Positions 1 through 11,469 of a stretch of DNA of 64,000 bases are shown here, one piece after another (the stretch's first letter is position 1; every line of letters begins with the position of its first letter). The notes beneath the pieces are model-generated. The model ran no database searches. It was not told where the DNA came from and was given only the letters and a program-made list of their open reading frames with translations. This DNA comes from Sphagnum compactum. Lineage: Eukaryota > Bryophyta > Sphagnopsida > Sphagnales. The DNA lies in the NCBI GenBank assembly GCA_965153455.1, contig OZ234502.1, positions 723,267 to 787,266 of the forward strand, written 5' to 3'. A program made the position numbers and the translations under genes.

Positions 1-2060
1 AACCATACATCATCATTCATACCTACCTAGTACTAGCTGAAGAGTTTCCACAAAAGGTTCCAAAATTAATTAAATTAAAGGTACCATAAAAGTGTACACT
101 TTATACCAAAGGCAACATGGCTTTAGCCTATGAGGCTTGCCCCAATTGGAGTTTTTCATACTACAAGCACTTTCACTATACTTTTGTAGTTAGAGATCCT
201 TTTGAATTTATCACATTGTGCAAGATTGGATGGTGGTTGTTTGGAACATTTCAAAGATACCCAAAGCCATCAATTGTTGCGTAATTTGGTGAAATTTGTG
301 ATAGGTGAAATGGATTCATTGGAGCAATGTGGAGTTTCAATAAAATTCCATGGGTTTGTGCAATGAAGCAAAATAGAAAGAATTCTAATTGCCCAAAGTG
401 CACCACCATAAGCTAACACCCCATTGCAAAAATGCATGTGAAAGTCATTGACCATATCCATCTCAAATATGTATTGTGTACGAGCCAAAAGAGGTTGAGC
501 TTGGAGAGTGGTATGGGGTTTGTGATGACTTGGTCATGTGATTTTCCATGACCGAGTTTAGCACAACAAGGGACCTTCCTTGTGGATGAAGTACTCGTGA
601 AAGCATCCACGTTGCCCTCAATGTCATCAAGTGAGGTTGGAGAATTTTCCAAAGTTTATCATCTACACAAGCATACATGGTCATGTGGAGTGACAACAAA
701 ATTAGGGTGTGCAAAGTGGTCCAATTTTGCCACGAGCCAAGGGAGGGTTGCTATGGTTGGCTATTAGGACTTGAAACGTGGTTGAAAACTTATATTGGAA
801 TATAGGAAAATGGCATTGGCATGGTTTCAAAAACTTGGAAGTAGGAATTTTCAAAATTGGGAAAGGAACATGGTATAAGATGGAAGCTACAAACCCTAAT
901 TTGTTCCTATGGTTATTGATGATACCCTACTACCTTGGTAACTTTGACATTAACTATATTAGTTGTAGAAATGTTGAAAATTTTCAAAAAAATTACAAAT
1001 AACAAAAATTTGTGAAGGAAAATATGGATGTTTTCAAGAATATTTTGTTTCTTGAAATCAAAATTTCATAATTAATTAGTTATTTAATGAAAACATGTGT
1101 CAAAGTTGTCAAGGTGCTATGGTAAACAATATATTTCCTAGGAGCGTCTTTTTTTCTTCTTTTTTTTTCAATTTTTGTGATGTTGCCATAGTGGTGATCA
1201 AACACAAGGAGATTTAGCCACACTATGAAAATAAAAATTTATTAAAATCCTTTTATATCTTGGCTATATGCTTGAACAATGCCTAGAAACATGGTGATTT
1301 TTTAGATTTTTTAATTTTAAATTTTTTTGGAAAATGAAAATATTCAACAAAATATTATTTAAAGATTTTGCAATAAAAAAAAAAGTGTTGGTTCCAACCA
1401 TGAGTGGAACAATCAATGAGATTTGACCCCGTCATGAAATTAATCCAACAAAGGTCTATTGAGACAACCAAACATATAGAATGGGAATGTGTACAAGCCA
1501 AGCAAGTTTGACATGTCCTTGGATTGTGTACAAGCCCAAGCAAGTTTGGCATGTTTTTAGATGGTGTACAATCAAAATTTTAAAATTAAAAAAATCAACC
1601 AACTTGTTTATCCATGAAAAGTGAGTGGATGATGAAAAAAATGATAATTTCACATACGATATATTATTTTCTAGAATGGATGAAATTAATACACCAAATA
1701 TCTTATAATTGTACCTATATGTCCTTGATGACCATTGACAACCTTCGAGTGATTTCTAGGGAAATAAACAAAAAAATGTTCAATTTTTCTTTAAAGGCTC
1801 ATAATTTCTTTTGAAGGAAAATAAATTCCACAAAAACCTTTATGGTTGAATCTAAATTTGTGAAATGAAGATTTTTGAAATTCATCTTCACTATGATGGT
1901 TGGTTAAAAACCAAATGTGGCCCTTAGAATAACACCAAAATTTTCAACTAGGAATTTCAAATATTAAATGCACTTGGAAATCATAGTGCAATAAATCATC
2001 CACTAGAACTCAAATGTGCTCTATTAAATATTGTGACAAAATTCAATTTATTAGAATGTT
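1..2060. other. AT-rich intergenic DNA
   Basis: Apart from the R260 copy and a two- to three-unit repeat of 'gtgtacaagccaagcaagtttg' at about 1488-1570, nothing was recognised; short open frames lack family motifs. Confidence 0.6.
1169..1388 (+). repeat. R260 dispersed repeat copy
   Basis: caatttttgtgatgttgcca and agtggtgatca, then gatttagccaca and tccttttatatcttggct blocks as in the 57.25-kb copy, ending in a run of A residues. Confidence 0.7.
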
Positions 2061-2399
2061 AACTATGCATGGAATTAGGAAGCCCATGGGTATGTGGCCA
2101 TATTCATCCTAATACAATTCCACAAGCCCTTTTGCCCTTTTTCTTTGGGAGTGCTAAAAAAACCATATATTCCCTAAAGATACACAAGCAAAAAAAGAGA
2201 AAGAAAGAAGAGAAAAGAAAAGAAAAGAAAAAGACAAGGGAACAAACACAAGAGGAAAAGAAAAGAGTTGGAAAAGTACAGAAAAAGAGTAAAAGGAAGG
2301 CCAATTACACTGTGGAATCGTGCATAGGCTCCTTTTGGCTTATTACCATAGGATTTCTGGAATTAGAAAGTTCCTAGATAAAGAAGACAATTCCAGGAG

Positions 2400-2930
2400 A
2401 ATATTCTGACTGGAATCGGCATCCCTCTTTCTCCCACAACCTGACGCGGCAAAACCTGCGCCTGGACGGGTAGGGTGAATAGACGTAAGAAATTAAAAAA
2501 TCTTGTGGTCTTTATTTACGATTTACTGCGAAAGTTAACAGGTTGTCTTATTCATCCCATTCTCTGCACCTGGATGATTAACTGCCGGAGAGTGCAGTTC
2601 AGAATGCATCCATGAAGGCGCTGATTTAGTATCTTAATGCGCGAAAGAATGGACGGCGAAAAATGTGTGTTGGCTTTTAATAAGAGCACGGAATTCTCGA
2701 GGCGAGTTTCGGCCGACCACTGGACGAAGAGAAAAGTGACGGATAAAAAAAAAGAGACAGGACCGAGCACCGGTCGAAGACCGTAGGATGGAGAGCTTTC
2801 GGCGAAGAGAAAAAAGTACGCAGCAGTAAAAAGCGCATGGGGGTAAAATCATTGGCAAAAGTATAAAAATAAAAACAAAATATCTCGTTTCCAATATTAG
2901 GGTGCGTCTAAATATATATTTTAATTTATC
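2400..2930. other. CpG-rich non-coding stretch upstream of NBR1
   Basis: By eye this stretch, and onward to about 4.5 kb, keeps many CpG dinucleotides, whereas most of the window is CpG-poor. That fits an unmethylated promoter region. No protein or RNA gene was recognised in it. Confidence 0.5.
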
Positions 2931-3196
2931 GATTTTGTGATGTTGCTCAAGTGGCAATCATGCATAAGATATTTAGCCAAATTTGGAGATATTCAAAATA
3001 TGAATGTAAGAAAATATTAAGTACCTTTTCACGTTGTAGGGGTAATTCTGGCGATTTCTGGCGAATGATTGGGAAAAAAAATTCTGTTTTTGGCGCTTTT
3101 TTTTTCCCCAAAAAAACGGTACTGGCGACAGAATAATCCTTCTCCAAAATATTTTTCGCAAAATGTCGAAAATTCGACACAAAAATAAAATAAAAT
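2930..3196 (+). repeat. R260 dispersed repeat, copy next to NBR1 promoter
   Basis: Opens with gattttgtgatgttgctcaa, then gtggcaatcatgcataag, atttagccaaatttgg and several ctggcgat motifs. It ends in an A-rich tail (acaaaaataaaataaaat). The tail finishes about 95 bp before the NBR1 TATA box. Other copies are near 1.17, 22.28, 35.36, 35.88, 44.66 and 57.25 kb. Confidence 0.85.
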
Positions 3197-3290
3197 CACG
3201 GAATCCAGATAGGCGTCATGGGCGGGCACGTGCGCGGTTATAGGGGGGCGCGATGTGGGATGGTTTATAGACCTGCCCCTTATAGACCTG

Positions 3291-3300
3291 CCCCTATAAA
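3291..3300 (+). promoter_or_regulatory. TATA box of the NBR1 gene
   Basis: ctataaa lies at 3294-3300, so the transcript should start near 3325-3335, upstream of a CT-rich leader. The TATA box overlaps the end of a perfect 15-bp tandem duplication (tatagacctgcccct at 3266-3280 and 3281-3295). The surrounding DNA is CpG-rich. Confidence 0.6.
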
Positions 3301-3324
3301 GGCTTGCTGCTTGGGCTTCCTCCA

Positions 3325-3926
3325 CCCATTCCCTTCTTTCTCTTCGCACAGTGCGGCTCACAGGAACGCACGTACGCTCTCTCTCCCCATTGCAATCTAT
3401 GTGTTTTCGCGTGTTTTCTCGACCAATTTTGTTGTAGAAGTAAGCTCACAGAGGAGCTCTTTGTGCAGGTCCTTTGTTGCTGGTCCGAGATCGCGTTTAT
3501 TCGCTCCGATTTGAGCCTGATTTGGTCAGTGGGCGAAGTGTTATGTGTCAGAAGAGCGGGGGTTTTCCGGATTTATTCTTGGTTGTTTGTTTGTTGGGGT
3601 TCGTGTTTCGGGAGGAACCTCCTGCCTGCACTTCGCGGCTGACAGGAACGCGGTTGTGACTGAATCGATAAAGAAGGAAGGCGGGGGTTTCTTTGGCCTC
3701 TGTGTCGGCGTTGGCCCCTCTTTGTTTATTACGCCTGCATCTCTATCTCTCTCTCTCTCTCTCTCTCGCGTTCTCTTTCTCTCCCTCCCGTTTGTTGGTG
3801 CTATGTTGGTTGGAGTTAAGAAATAAGCGGTTTCTTCTGCGGTTTTAGCGTTTTGGTCGTTTGCGTCTGGAGAAGTTGGAGGTGATTGTCTTCGGAGAAG
3901 TAAGACAATTGGAGCAGTGCTCAGCC
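3325..3926 (+). other. NBR1 5' leader, probably with a leader intron
   Basis: Between the TATA box and the start codon lies pyrimidine-rich leader sequence. A good donor (gtaagc, 3440) and an acceptor after a pyrimidine tract (ttttag ending at 3848) suggest a 409-nt leader intron. It would remove several upstream ATGs and a (CT)n tract at about 3743-3768. One 12-codon uORF (ATG 3399, stop 3435-3437) lies in the first leader exon and would be kept. No transcript evidence is available, so the intron is inferred. Confidence 0.45.
3743..3768 (+). repeat. (CT)n microsatellite in NBR1 leader
   Basis: About a dozen CT units in the predicted leader intron. CT tracts also occur near 18.2 and 18.8 kb next to the cupin gene, as is common in plant promoters. 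Confidence 0.8.
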
Positions 3927-6900
3927 ATGGCGACGTTCGTGCTAAAGGTGCTTATTATTTCCTCTTTTCCTCTCGCTCTGTCTGTGTCTGCGAGGAGGAA
4001 GAACATGTTGTGCATGGTAGTGAAGAAACCATTTTTCTTGTTGGAAAATAGAAGTTTTTCGTGCTTGTTGGCAAAGATGTGCGTTCATGGTGGGCAAAGA
4101 GATCTTATCAAGGCTTCTTCATCGGAATAGCCACCGCTTGAACTGCTGTTCTTGTTTAACGTGCCGATATAGGAAATCTTCTTCTTCGTCACGCTTATTG
4201 TGCATGCGTCGTCCATGATCGAAATATGCCGTGGTTTTGTTTTCTTAAGGTGTCCAGGAGCATCTCATCAGTATCACATCTTGTGATTGGCAGTGCATCG
4301 TAGTTTTGGCCAAGAAGGATCGTTTTGTGCGTTTTCTGCTGCATACGTCTTGTTTGTTGCTTGCCGAAATCTTTCATCTGTTGTGCTAAGGTTCTCCTCC
4401 GCCTTCCTGATTTGCAGATAAAGTACGCGGACACGCTGCGTCGGATCACGGTACAGGCGTCTCCTTCCTCGAACGGACCGGATTTGTCCTATGTGCAATT
4501 GGAGGACATCATCCGGCAGACTTTCAAGCTACCTCCAGCATCGGAGATTGCCATTACTTACACAGACATGGAGAAGGATGTGGTGACGATGACAGGGGAC
4601 CAAGATTTGCAGGATGCTTGTGTGCATCAAGGCCTGAACCCTCTCCGTTTGCAGGTCACAGTGGTGGGGCCAGCAGCTACGACTATAGACTACACAGCAA
4701 CTCCCTTTTCTGCCCCCCGTTTTGGTCACCACCACCACCACCATGGACCCCATCCTGCTGCAGGTGGTCCTCATGGTGGTCCTCCACATGGACGCCAAGG
4801 CCGTCACCATGGTGGTCGACCACAGCAGAACCCCCTGCTACCACCACCACCGATTTTCAAGAGCTGGCTTGATTCTACAGTGAAGCTTTCTCAGGACACT
4901 GCTAAGCAGACAGCTGATCATGTGGCACAAGTGCTGCAAGCTTGTGAGCCTTTGATCAAGAATGCTCCCAAGCAGGTTATGTCTGAAGTCTTGGAGTCCA
5001 TAACAAAGGCAATTGCTGCCATGCCAAATGGAGGTGGCAACAACAGGGATGACCTGGTGACACATCCTTTTGCCACAGCTCCATCTCCAATTAGCCAAGC
5101 TTGTTCTATCAATACTGTGTTTGGCCAACCTTGCCTGGCCCCCCCTGGAGCTACTGCTCCTTCTCCAATTGAAGAGCAGACCTCCTCAGCAAAGGCCCCC
5201 AAGGAGATTGGTGCTGCCACCACAGGCACGCCATCTGCAATAACTGCCCCGGAGGATCCGCCAGTCCTCCATAATGGTGTGCAGTGTGATATCTGCAACA
5301 TGTCTCCAATTGTTGGACCTCGGTACAAGTCCCAAAAGTGAGTAGTATCTTTCCCGAGCAGAGTTTTTCCGCTTGAGCTTGCTGTATCAATTTGTGTGCT
5401 ATTTATTAGGATGCTTTTCTTGTGCTTGTGCCGGTCTTTACCAACTTGTGTTAATGTGCTCCACAGGCAGTTACAGACATTGACTTTTATGCGTAATTCC
5501 TTGTGCAGAGAACATGACTATGACTTATGCCAAGCTTGCTTCGAAGAACATGGGCGCGCTGAAGACTATGATCGAATTGATCGACCACTGTTTCGCCCTC
5601 GGCACCTACACCCGCCCGTGTTTGGTGGCCGAATGGTACAGTTACAGTAGTGATGTTGTGCGCACAGTAGGCCACCTGAATGTGGCTGGAATTCTATAAT
5701 GCACCTTCAGTTTTTGATTCAGTTTACTGATGTTGTTGCAGATGTTGTGCATGTTTGGATCTTCTTTCTGATTTCACTTGTTTACACAAATTGTTGCTGG
5801 TTCTAATGCAGATGCGATGCCCAGCTAATCCCATCTACTATGGGGGAAGACCTGCCTGTTCCATGCGGGGTCCTCAACATGGGGGAACCAGTGGTCCCTA
5901 TGGTGGAAAACCAGAAGCTCGCTCCACAGGGAGTGTGCTTGGATCTGGTGGAAAGTTGGATGCTCGATTTGTCCAAGATGTGACAATCTTTGATGGATCT
6001 GAACTTGCACCTGGCACTCAGTTTACCAAAATATGGCGTCTGCGGAACAGTGGTTCAATTGCATGGCCACCACTGACTCAACTTGTGCATGTTGGGGGGG
6101 ATGAATTGGGATCTGTATATGCAGTCACACTGGAGGTAATTTGTTTAAAATCCTCATGATCTCCTTTCTGTTTTGTTTGTCCCTTGCATGTGCAACAGAC
6201 TGGATTTTGGAGATATATGTCCCGCAAGGTTAATGTGTTAGTCCATAACACTTCTCTTGGTGATTAGAGGCTGTGGCCCTTGATTTTCATTATCCCTGTG
6301 TATCATCAGATTCTGGGTAGTCTTAAGAGTTGCAGGGAATGGAGACTAAATCTTTGAATTTGTGTTTTACAGCTGCCGGAGCATGGATTGGCTCCAGATG
6401 GTGAACTAGAAGTGTCTGTTGACCTTGTGGCCCCTGAAAGACCTGGTCGGTATGTGTCACACTGGCGGCTTGTAGCACCTGCAGGGCCAAAGTTTGGACA
6501 TCGTGTGTGGGTTCTAATTCAGGTACTTTAAGCAGCAAAAAGCTTTTTGTTTCAGAAAGACTATATAAGCTTTATCATGGAAGTCTCATTTGTATGTGAA
6601 TGAAACAGAAAGCCTTCAAATTTTCTCCTCTTGCTGGTCAGGTTGTTCAAGAAGGCAAACAATTGCTACAAATGGTGGAGTCACTGGTCACATCTGGGAA
6701 GGATACTGCAGATCAGCGGAAGGAAACTGAAGTACCAACTGAAGAACCAGTAGTTTCATCTGAGACAATAGCCAATACCACCTGTGTTGGCCAGGGAGAA
6801 GTTGAAGATGGAGCCTCTATTATACCAGATACTGTTTCTATTGTGGTGCCTCCGATTAGTGAAGAGGATCTTGTTGTGTTGGATGCAAGTCCTGTTGCAG

Positions 6901-7637
6901 TCCAGCCTCAGGAAGTTGCAGAAAAGATTGAATACCTGGTGAAAAGTCAAGAATCCCCTGCACCAGTGAACATAGAGTCTCAGACAGATGATCCAGGGAA
7001 GGATCAGGATGAAGCTCAGGATGTTGATATGGAAACTAGTGAGCTTGGAAACTTTTCCATGGTAGATATGCCACTCCCATCTACTGAGAATGGCTTTGAT
7101 GAGCTCTCTAATGAGAGGGAGAGACTTAAAGCAGCAGCAGAAATTGATTCTGTGGATGCTGTGTTAGCAAACCTTGAAGCCATGGGGTTCACACAGAAGA
7201 ACCTCAATTTGGATTTGTTGAAGAAGAATAATAATGACATGCAGCGCACCCTTGATGACTTGGTGAGTGCATCGGAGTGGGATCCCATGCTCGAAGAGCT
7301 GGAGGAAATGGTATGTGTTTCGTTTTCTCATTCTTAACAATCTTCAAATGAAATGTTACTGTTTTGTGTTGGTTGAGTTGGTCTTTGGTCTTTGGCACTG
7401 GTTTATTTGACAGGAAAAAGTGCACAAAAAGAGAGGAAAAAAAAAGGGTTTGATGTGTCTTTCAGATTAGTAGCCTTAAAAATTCACCCGGTGACTTGAT
7501 TGTGTGAGCAGGGATTTTACGATACAGAGATGAATCGTCGTTTGATGTTCAAGAACAAAGGCAGTGTAAAGCGCGTGGTGAAGGAACTGGTTCAGATGTA
7601 CAAGGATCCTTCCATTAGTGGAAAGGAGCAGGTTTAG
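3927..7637 (+). CDS. NBR1: NBR1-type selective autophagy cargo receptor (7 exons, 778 aa)
   Basis: NBR1 links ubiquitinated cargo to ATG8 on autophagosomes. Coding exons by GT-AG sites and continuous frame: 3927-3947, 4418-5337, 5509-5635, 5812-6135, 6373-6522, 6642-7310, 7512-7637. The ATG at 3927 (ccATGG) opens a 7-codon first exon that completes the PB1 fold. Domains: PB1 (residues 1-90, basic K7/K9 and OPCA motif YTDMEKDVV...GDQDL); His/Gly/Pro-rich linker with six His at 111-116; ZZ finger (about 291-340, CDIC...DYDLCQAC; the middle Cys pair of animal ZZ is absent, as I recall for plant NBR1); FW domain (about 405-512); UBA1 (about 685-722); WDPM AIM-like site at 727-730; UBA2 from 731 (MGF split by intron 6). 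Length and order match plant NBR1 (Arabidopsis is about 700 aa). The exon 6 acceptor could instead be 6608, in frame, adding 11 residues. Seen: domains and splice sites; function is family knowledge. Confidence 0.95.
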
Positions 7638-8310
7638 GGTTGAAATTGATTCCCATAAAAGGTCTGCTTGAATTGCATGAAGACGAGAACCCTGAAATCA
7701 TGATTTGTTGTGTAGATGACCAAAAGAGACAAATGAAGGTGAGTATGTTGTTGTATTATAGACAGCTTGCAGTAGCAGTGCCAAACCTTTTTGTTTTGAG
7801 AAAGTTAGCTGTCTGTTCACTCGTGAAACAGCTTCAGCAAACTTGGAGCATTGCTTGATGATGGACAACTGGCTGCAAGGGGTGCAACGATGGAATACCT
7901 GCATAAAGCCAGAGTTTGCAGGCAAGACAAAACTTTTTCCCGATCTGTTTGGAGAGGAGAGTGGTTATGTGACTGTCATTTGCCACCAGAACCAAAGATT
8001 TTGATTGCAGGCACAGTTTTTGCTAGTCTTTTATTGTGAAGCATACAACAATGTAGGAGTTGTGAAGGCTATTGCAAAACCCTCACTTCTTTCACAATGG
8101 AAAAAAAGTGTGTTGTGGAGTGTGTGGTGGTACAAAAAAAGGCAGGGAGGACAAAAATGTTCAGGACTCTTGTTGTAAAAAGAGTGGAAACTGAGAGATA
8201 TGTCCAGGACAACAGTGAAGATGCACCAGAGTGCCATATGTTATTACACTTGATTGTGGTACCTACCTGTTTATAAATAAAGAGGCAACAGTTGCATGCT
8301 TTAGCATGCT
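7638..8310 (+). other. NBR1 3' UTR with poly(A) signal
   Basis: The region after the TAG stop has no conserved reading frame. It carries AATAAA at 8276-8281, followed by T-rich sequence, giving a likely cleavage site near 8295-8320. A donor-like gtgagt at 7741 might mark an optional 3' UTR intron, but no clear partner acceptor was found. Confidence 0.6.
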
Positions 8311-8319
8311 TGTGTAAAC

Positions 8320-10740
8320 AATCTGTATATATATATGGATTTCAAATTGCTTTCTTCTGTGTTGTGTCAGCCCTAGGTGGTTATAGAATTTGTAGGCAAG
8401 TTTTGGAATTCTGTAATCTATGCAGAAGCAGGCAGTAGCTTAGTCAAATGATTAAATTAGTTTAATCTTATCCTATGTGCTTAAAGCTCTGGAGACCAGT
8501 TGCACCTCTCTCTCTCATCCTTTTTGTGTTGCCTTTTCATGTATCCATTAGGAGCTATATATTACTCCCATCTTGATGAATGCCATATGCTAGAACCTTC
8601 CATCACTGAGTTTTGTATTTTCATGTTTTCTTGTAGCTAAACAAGTAAAGTTATATTCACTTCCAGTTTTGGCAAAAGGTTTTATCAATGGGTCTTTGAA
8701 GATTTGAAACAAGAAGAAAAGCTGTGGTACCCATTGACAAATCTGTGAACATTTGAATAAGAGAGAAATAATGCAATAGTTGAGGAAAAGTTAAATTGAG
8801 AGAAGCAAATGAGAGAGAGAGAGAGAGAGAGAGAGTTGAATGAGAAAGAGAAGCAAACATGAAGTGACATATTTGAACCATGTATGCAAATCAAGCGAGA
8901 AACAGTTGAATGAGAGAGTGAAGCAAAGCAGAGAAAGATACATTGCGCAATGTGTTGATGACAAACCACAGAAAATTTGGGGAGCAGTTCCCAAGCATTT
9001 TCATACCCAAACTCTACAGAGCAAACACAAAAGGGACCAAGCCAAAGACAGAGAGAGAGAGAGCAAAGAGAGCAGTCCAAAATGGGTCCAACAGTAGAAT
9101 GATCTTGCAAGAGGCAAAAAATCATTGTGTCTCTTTGCAAGAAGAAAACCATGTGAGGTACTTCAGAAAAGAAACTCTTTGTCAAGTGCAGTTGCAAGAA
9201 GATGGGTTTCTTGATGGGTTTCTTGACATGGATTTTCTAGGCTCTTCTCTAGTTTTTTGTTTGTACGAAGAGAAACAGAAGGACTGGCCCATGACGATGG
9301 GGATGGGAAAATTTCCAAGATTGGGAAGAAACTCAGCATGGCAAACAAGCTTTGCAAAATGTCTCCCATTTGTAGTTTGAGAGAGAATGGAGAATTGTGG
9401 AAGAGTGTACAGCTTTCAGAGAGAAGCTGCTGCTGCTTGCTTCACTCCAATTTTGCCCGGGATGCTCCTTTTTTTTTTTGGGTTTTTGCTGCTGGCTCTT
9501 GGGTCTTTTTTCCTGCAGCCATCATTGAAGCCAACAATCTTGTCATGACACTCTCGCTCTGTCTCTCACTACCTGTCTGCCTGAATTCCTAAACTGCATT
9601 CTCTGCAGTACCTTTGTAACTTCAACACACTTGGAGAGCGCAGTACAACAAAGAGTTTGTCGCATAATTAATTAGTTTTGAAAATTTTCAATTCAACAAA
9701 CAGAATATTCTCGAGGATTCAATATTTTCTTTCACAAATTTTTGTTACTTCAACATTTTCTGAAAATAAATAAAATTAGTGTTGAAGCTGCCAAGGTAGT
9801 AGGGTAGTTGCTGCTGCAGGGAACAAGAATAATGCAAACTGCTGCCAACCCACAAGTGTGCAGTGGTGGCTGTAAGAAAGGCAAACAGATTACAGACAGA
9901 TGCACACGGTTTTTGTGTGCGCATTGGAACAACAACAACAACAACAACATCAGAAACATCACAGCAGGTGAACTAACGCTTCTAGGAGAATTACAGCAAC
10001 AAAAACCACCCATTCTCTGCAACAAATTGTTTTGGAGATTGGTCATGGTAGAAAAAAAGTTGTGATATTATTCATTCCTACAAGTATGCTGTAATTTGTG
10101 TGTCAACAACTGCAGCAGTGGTGTTTTGTTGGTTCTACCCTTCAGGGTAGTAGAGACATCGTGATGCACCCAAAAATGGGCCAAAGTTTGGTATCCCTAT
10201 GTTCTAAGGTCATGTGGAGTCCTCTATAGAGAGACATTTCCAGCAGAACTGAAGGATCCACTTGGGCTTGACTATGCTAACTACCACGTGTTTCTACTTT
10301 AGTATGTTGAATATTTATCATCCTTATGTATGTCATTTAAAGGGCAGAGCCATTATGTGATGAGCTGCTTGTTGTGGTGTCGTGTGGATGCAGCAAGCAA
10401 GCAAGCAAGCAAAAGAGTGAGAACCCCATTCTTGATTTGATGGAAATCATCTGGGATTTGGAGAGAGGAAACGATTCGGAAAAATGAATTTTTGCAGACA
10501 CCAACACAAAAGATACTTAACTTATTTGCAAGCCAACAGACAAAATCTTAAAGTACACTGTCCCTTTGCAACAACAAATCGTTGATTCGAGGAGAGGATT
10601 GAAAGAAAAAGCTTGATTTCAGGAAAGCAATCTCAACAGTTCCTGAGTCCTGCTGCCCTTACTTATTAGAGCATCTCCACCCATGCCATACACCCCCCCC
10701 ATACCAGCCTCCCTCCATTAGTGTGTAGCAGTGTTTACCA
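8320..10740. other. Intergenic DNA with microsatellites
   Basis: Holds (GA)n at about 8813-8834, (AAC)n at about 9929-9950 and (AAGC)n near 10393. A lone gagcatctccaccc at 10670 after tta resembles a Harbinger-like MITE end without a partner. Open frames at 8685-9380 are purine- or pyrimidine-biased and unrecognised. Confidence 0.5.
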
Positions 10741-11131
10741 GTACTGTTGGGCGGTTCTTTCTTTCTTTCTTTCTTTCTTTCTCAGCGGGTAAGAGTCGGG
10801 TATAATGGACCCTGGGCTGAAGGTTCTCAAAAAATCAAAAGAATCAGTTCTGACCCTGTAGCCTGTGATTCTCTTAAAACTCACTGAACTTACCCTGAAC
10901 CACCGGTTCTTTCAGGAGCCAACCCCCAAATCTGTTTTTTTTTAAAGATTTTTAAAAAAATTTAATTTCCTATTTTATTTATTTTATTCCTAATTTTCAA
11001 AACCCATGAAGCAAGGAAGCCCACCCATCAGTTCTTGAAGATTTTCAAAAACTTGGAACCAATGATTATTTTATTCTGAAATCTCTTTAAAACTCAGAAC
11101 CAGAGGGTATACATTAAGCATGCCCATCATC
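10741..11131. mobile_element. hAT-like MITE copy with (TTTC)n
   Basis: Starts gtactgttgggcggttct and ends near aagcatgcccatcat (reverse complement atgatgggcatgctt), weak inverted ends of the same family. A TTTC microsatellite at about 10757-10783 interrupts the left part. Confidence 0.5.
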
Positions 11132-11469
11132 GAACAGTGGCCAGTGACTGATTGGGCCAATAGTTCCAGCAGGGGTCGGTTATTGACCAATGACCAATCC
11201 AATCGGTGTTCACTATGTACCCTATGATTGAACGTTTAATGTAAAAAAATTACGTTTTTGATTTTCATTCACAATGAGACAAATAGAGCACTTTTGTGTT
11301 CTGTCATGGGAGAAAATTGTTTCACCTGGACACTCATTGGGTCCCACTTAAAATAACAACGTGTTTGGTGATGGGGAAAATCTTGTGTCACTTTGGGCAC
11401 CCTTCAAACCAACATAGAATAACAAACTGTCTGAGTTAGCTGACAATTGTTTCATTTTGGGCACTCGTT

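Noticed and set aside
2069-2377. 102-codon Lys/Glu-rich frame
   Set aside because: Purine-rich low-complexity DNA; the opposite strand is equally open and no family motif is present.
3545-3826. 93-codon frame upstream of NBR1
   Set aside because: Lies in the predicted leader intron; no conserved features, ends in a CT-repeat-encoded Ser/Leu run.
4258-4290. ggagcatctcatcagtatcaca in NBR1 intron 1 as a MITE end
   Set aside because: Similarity to the gagcatctcc family is short and no second end was found.
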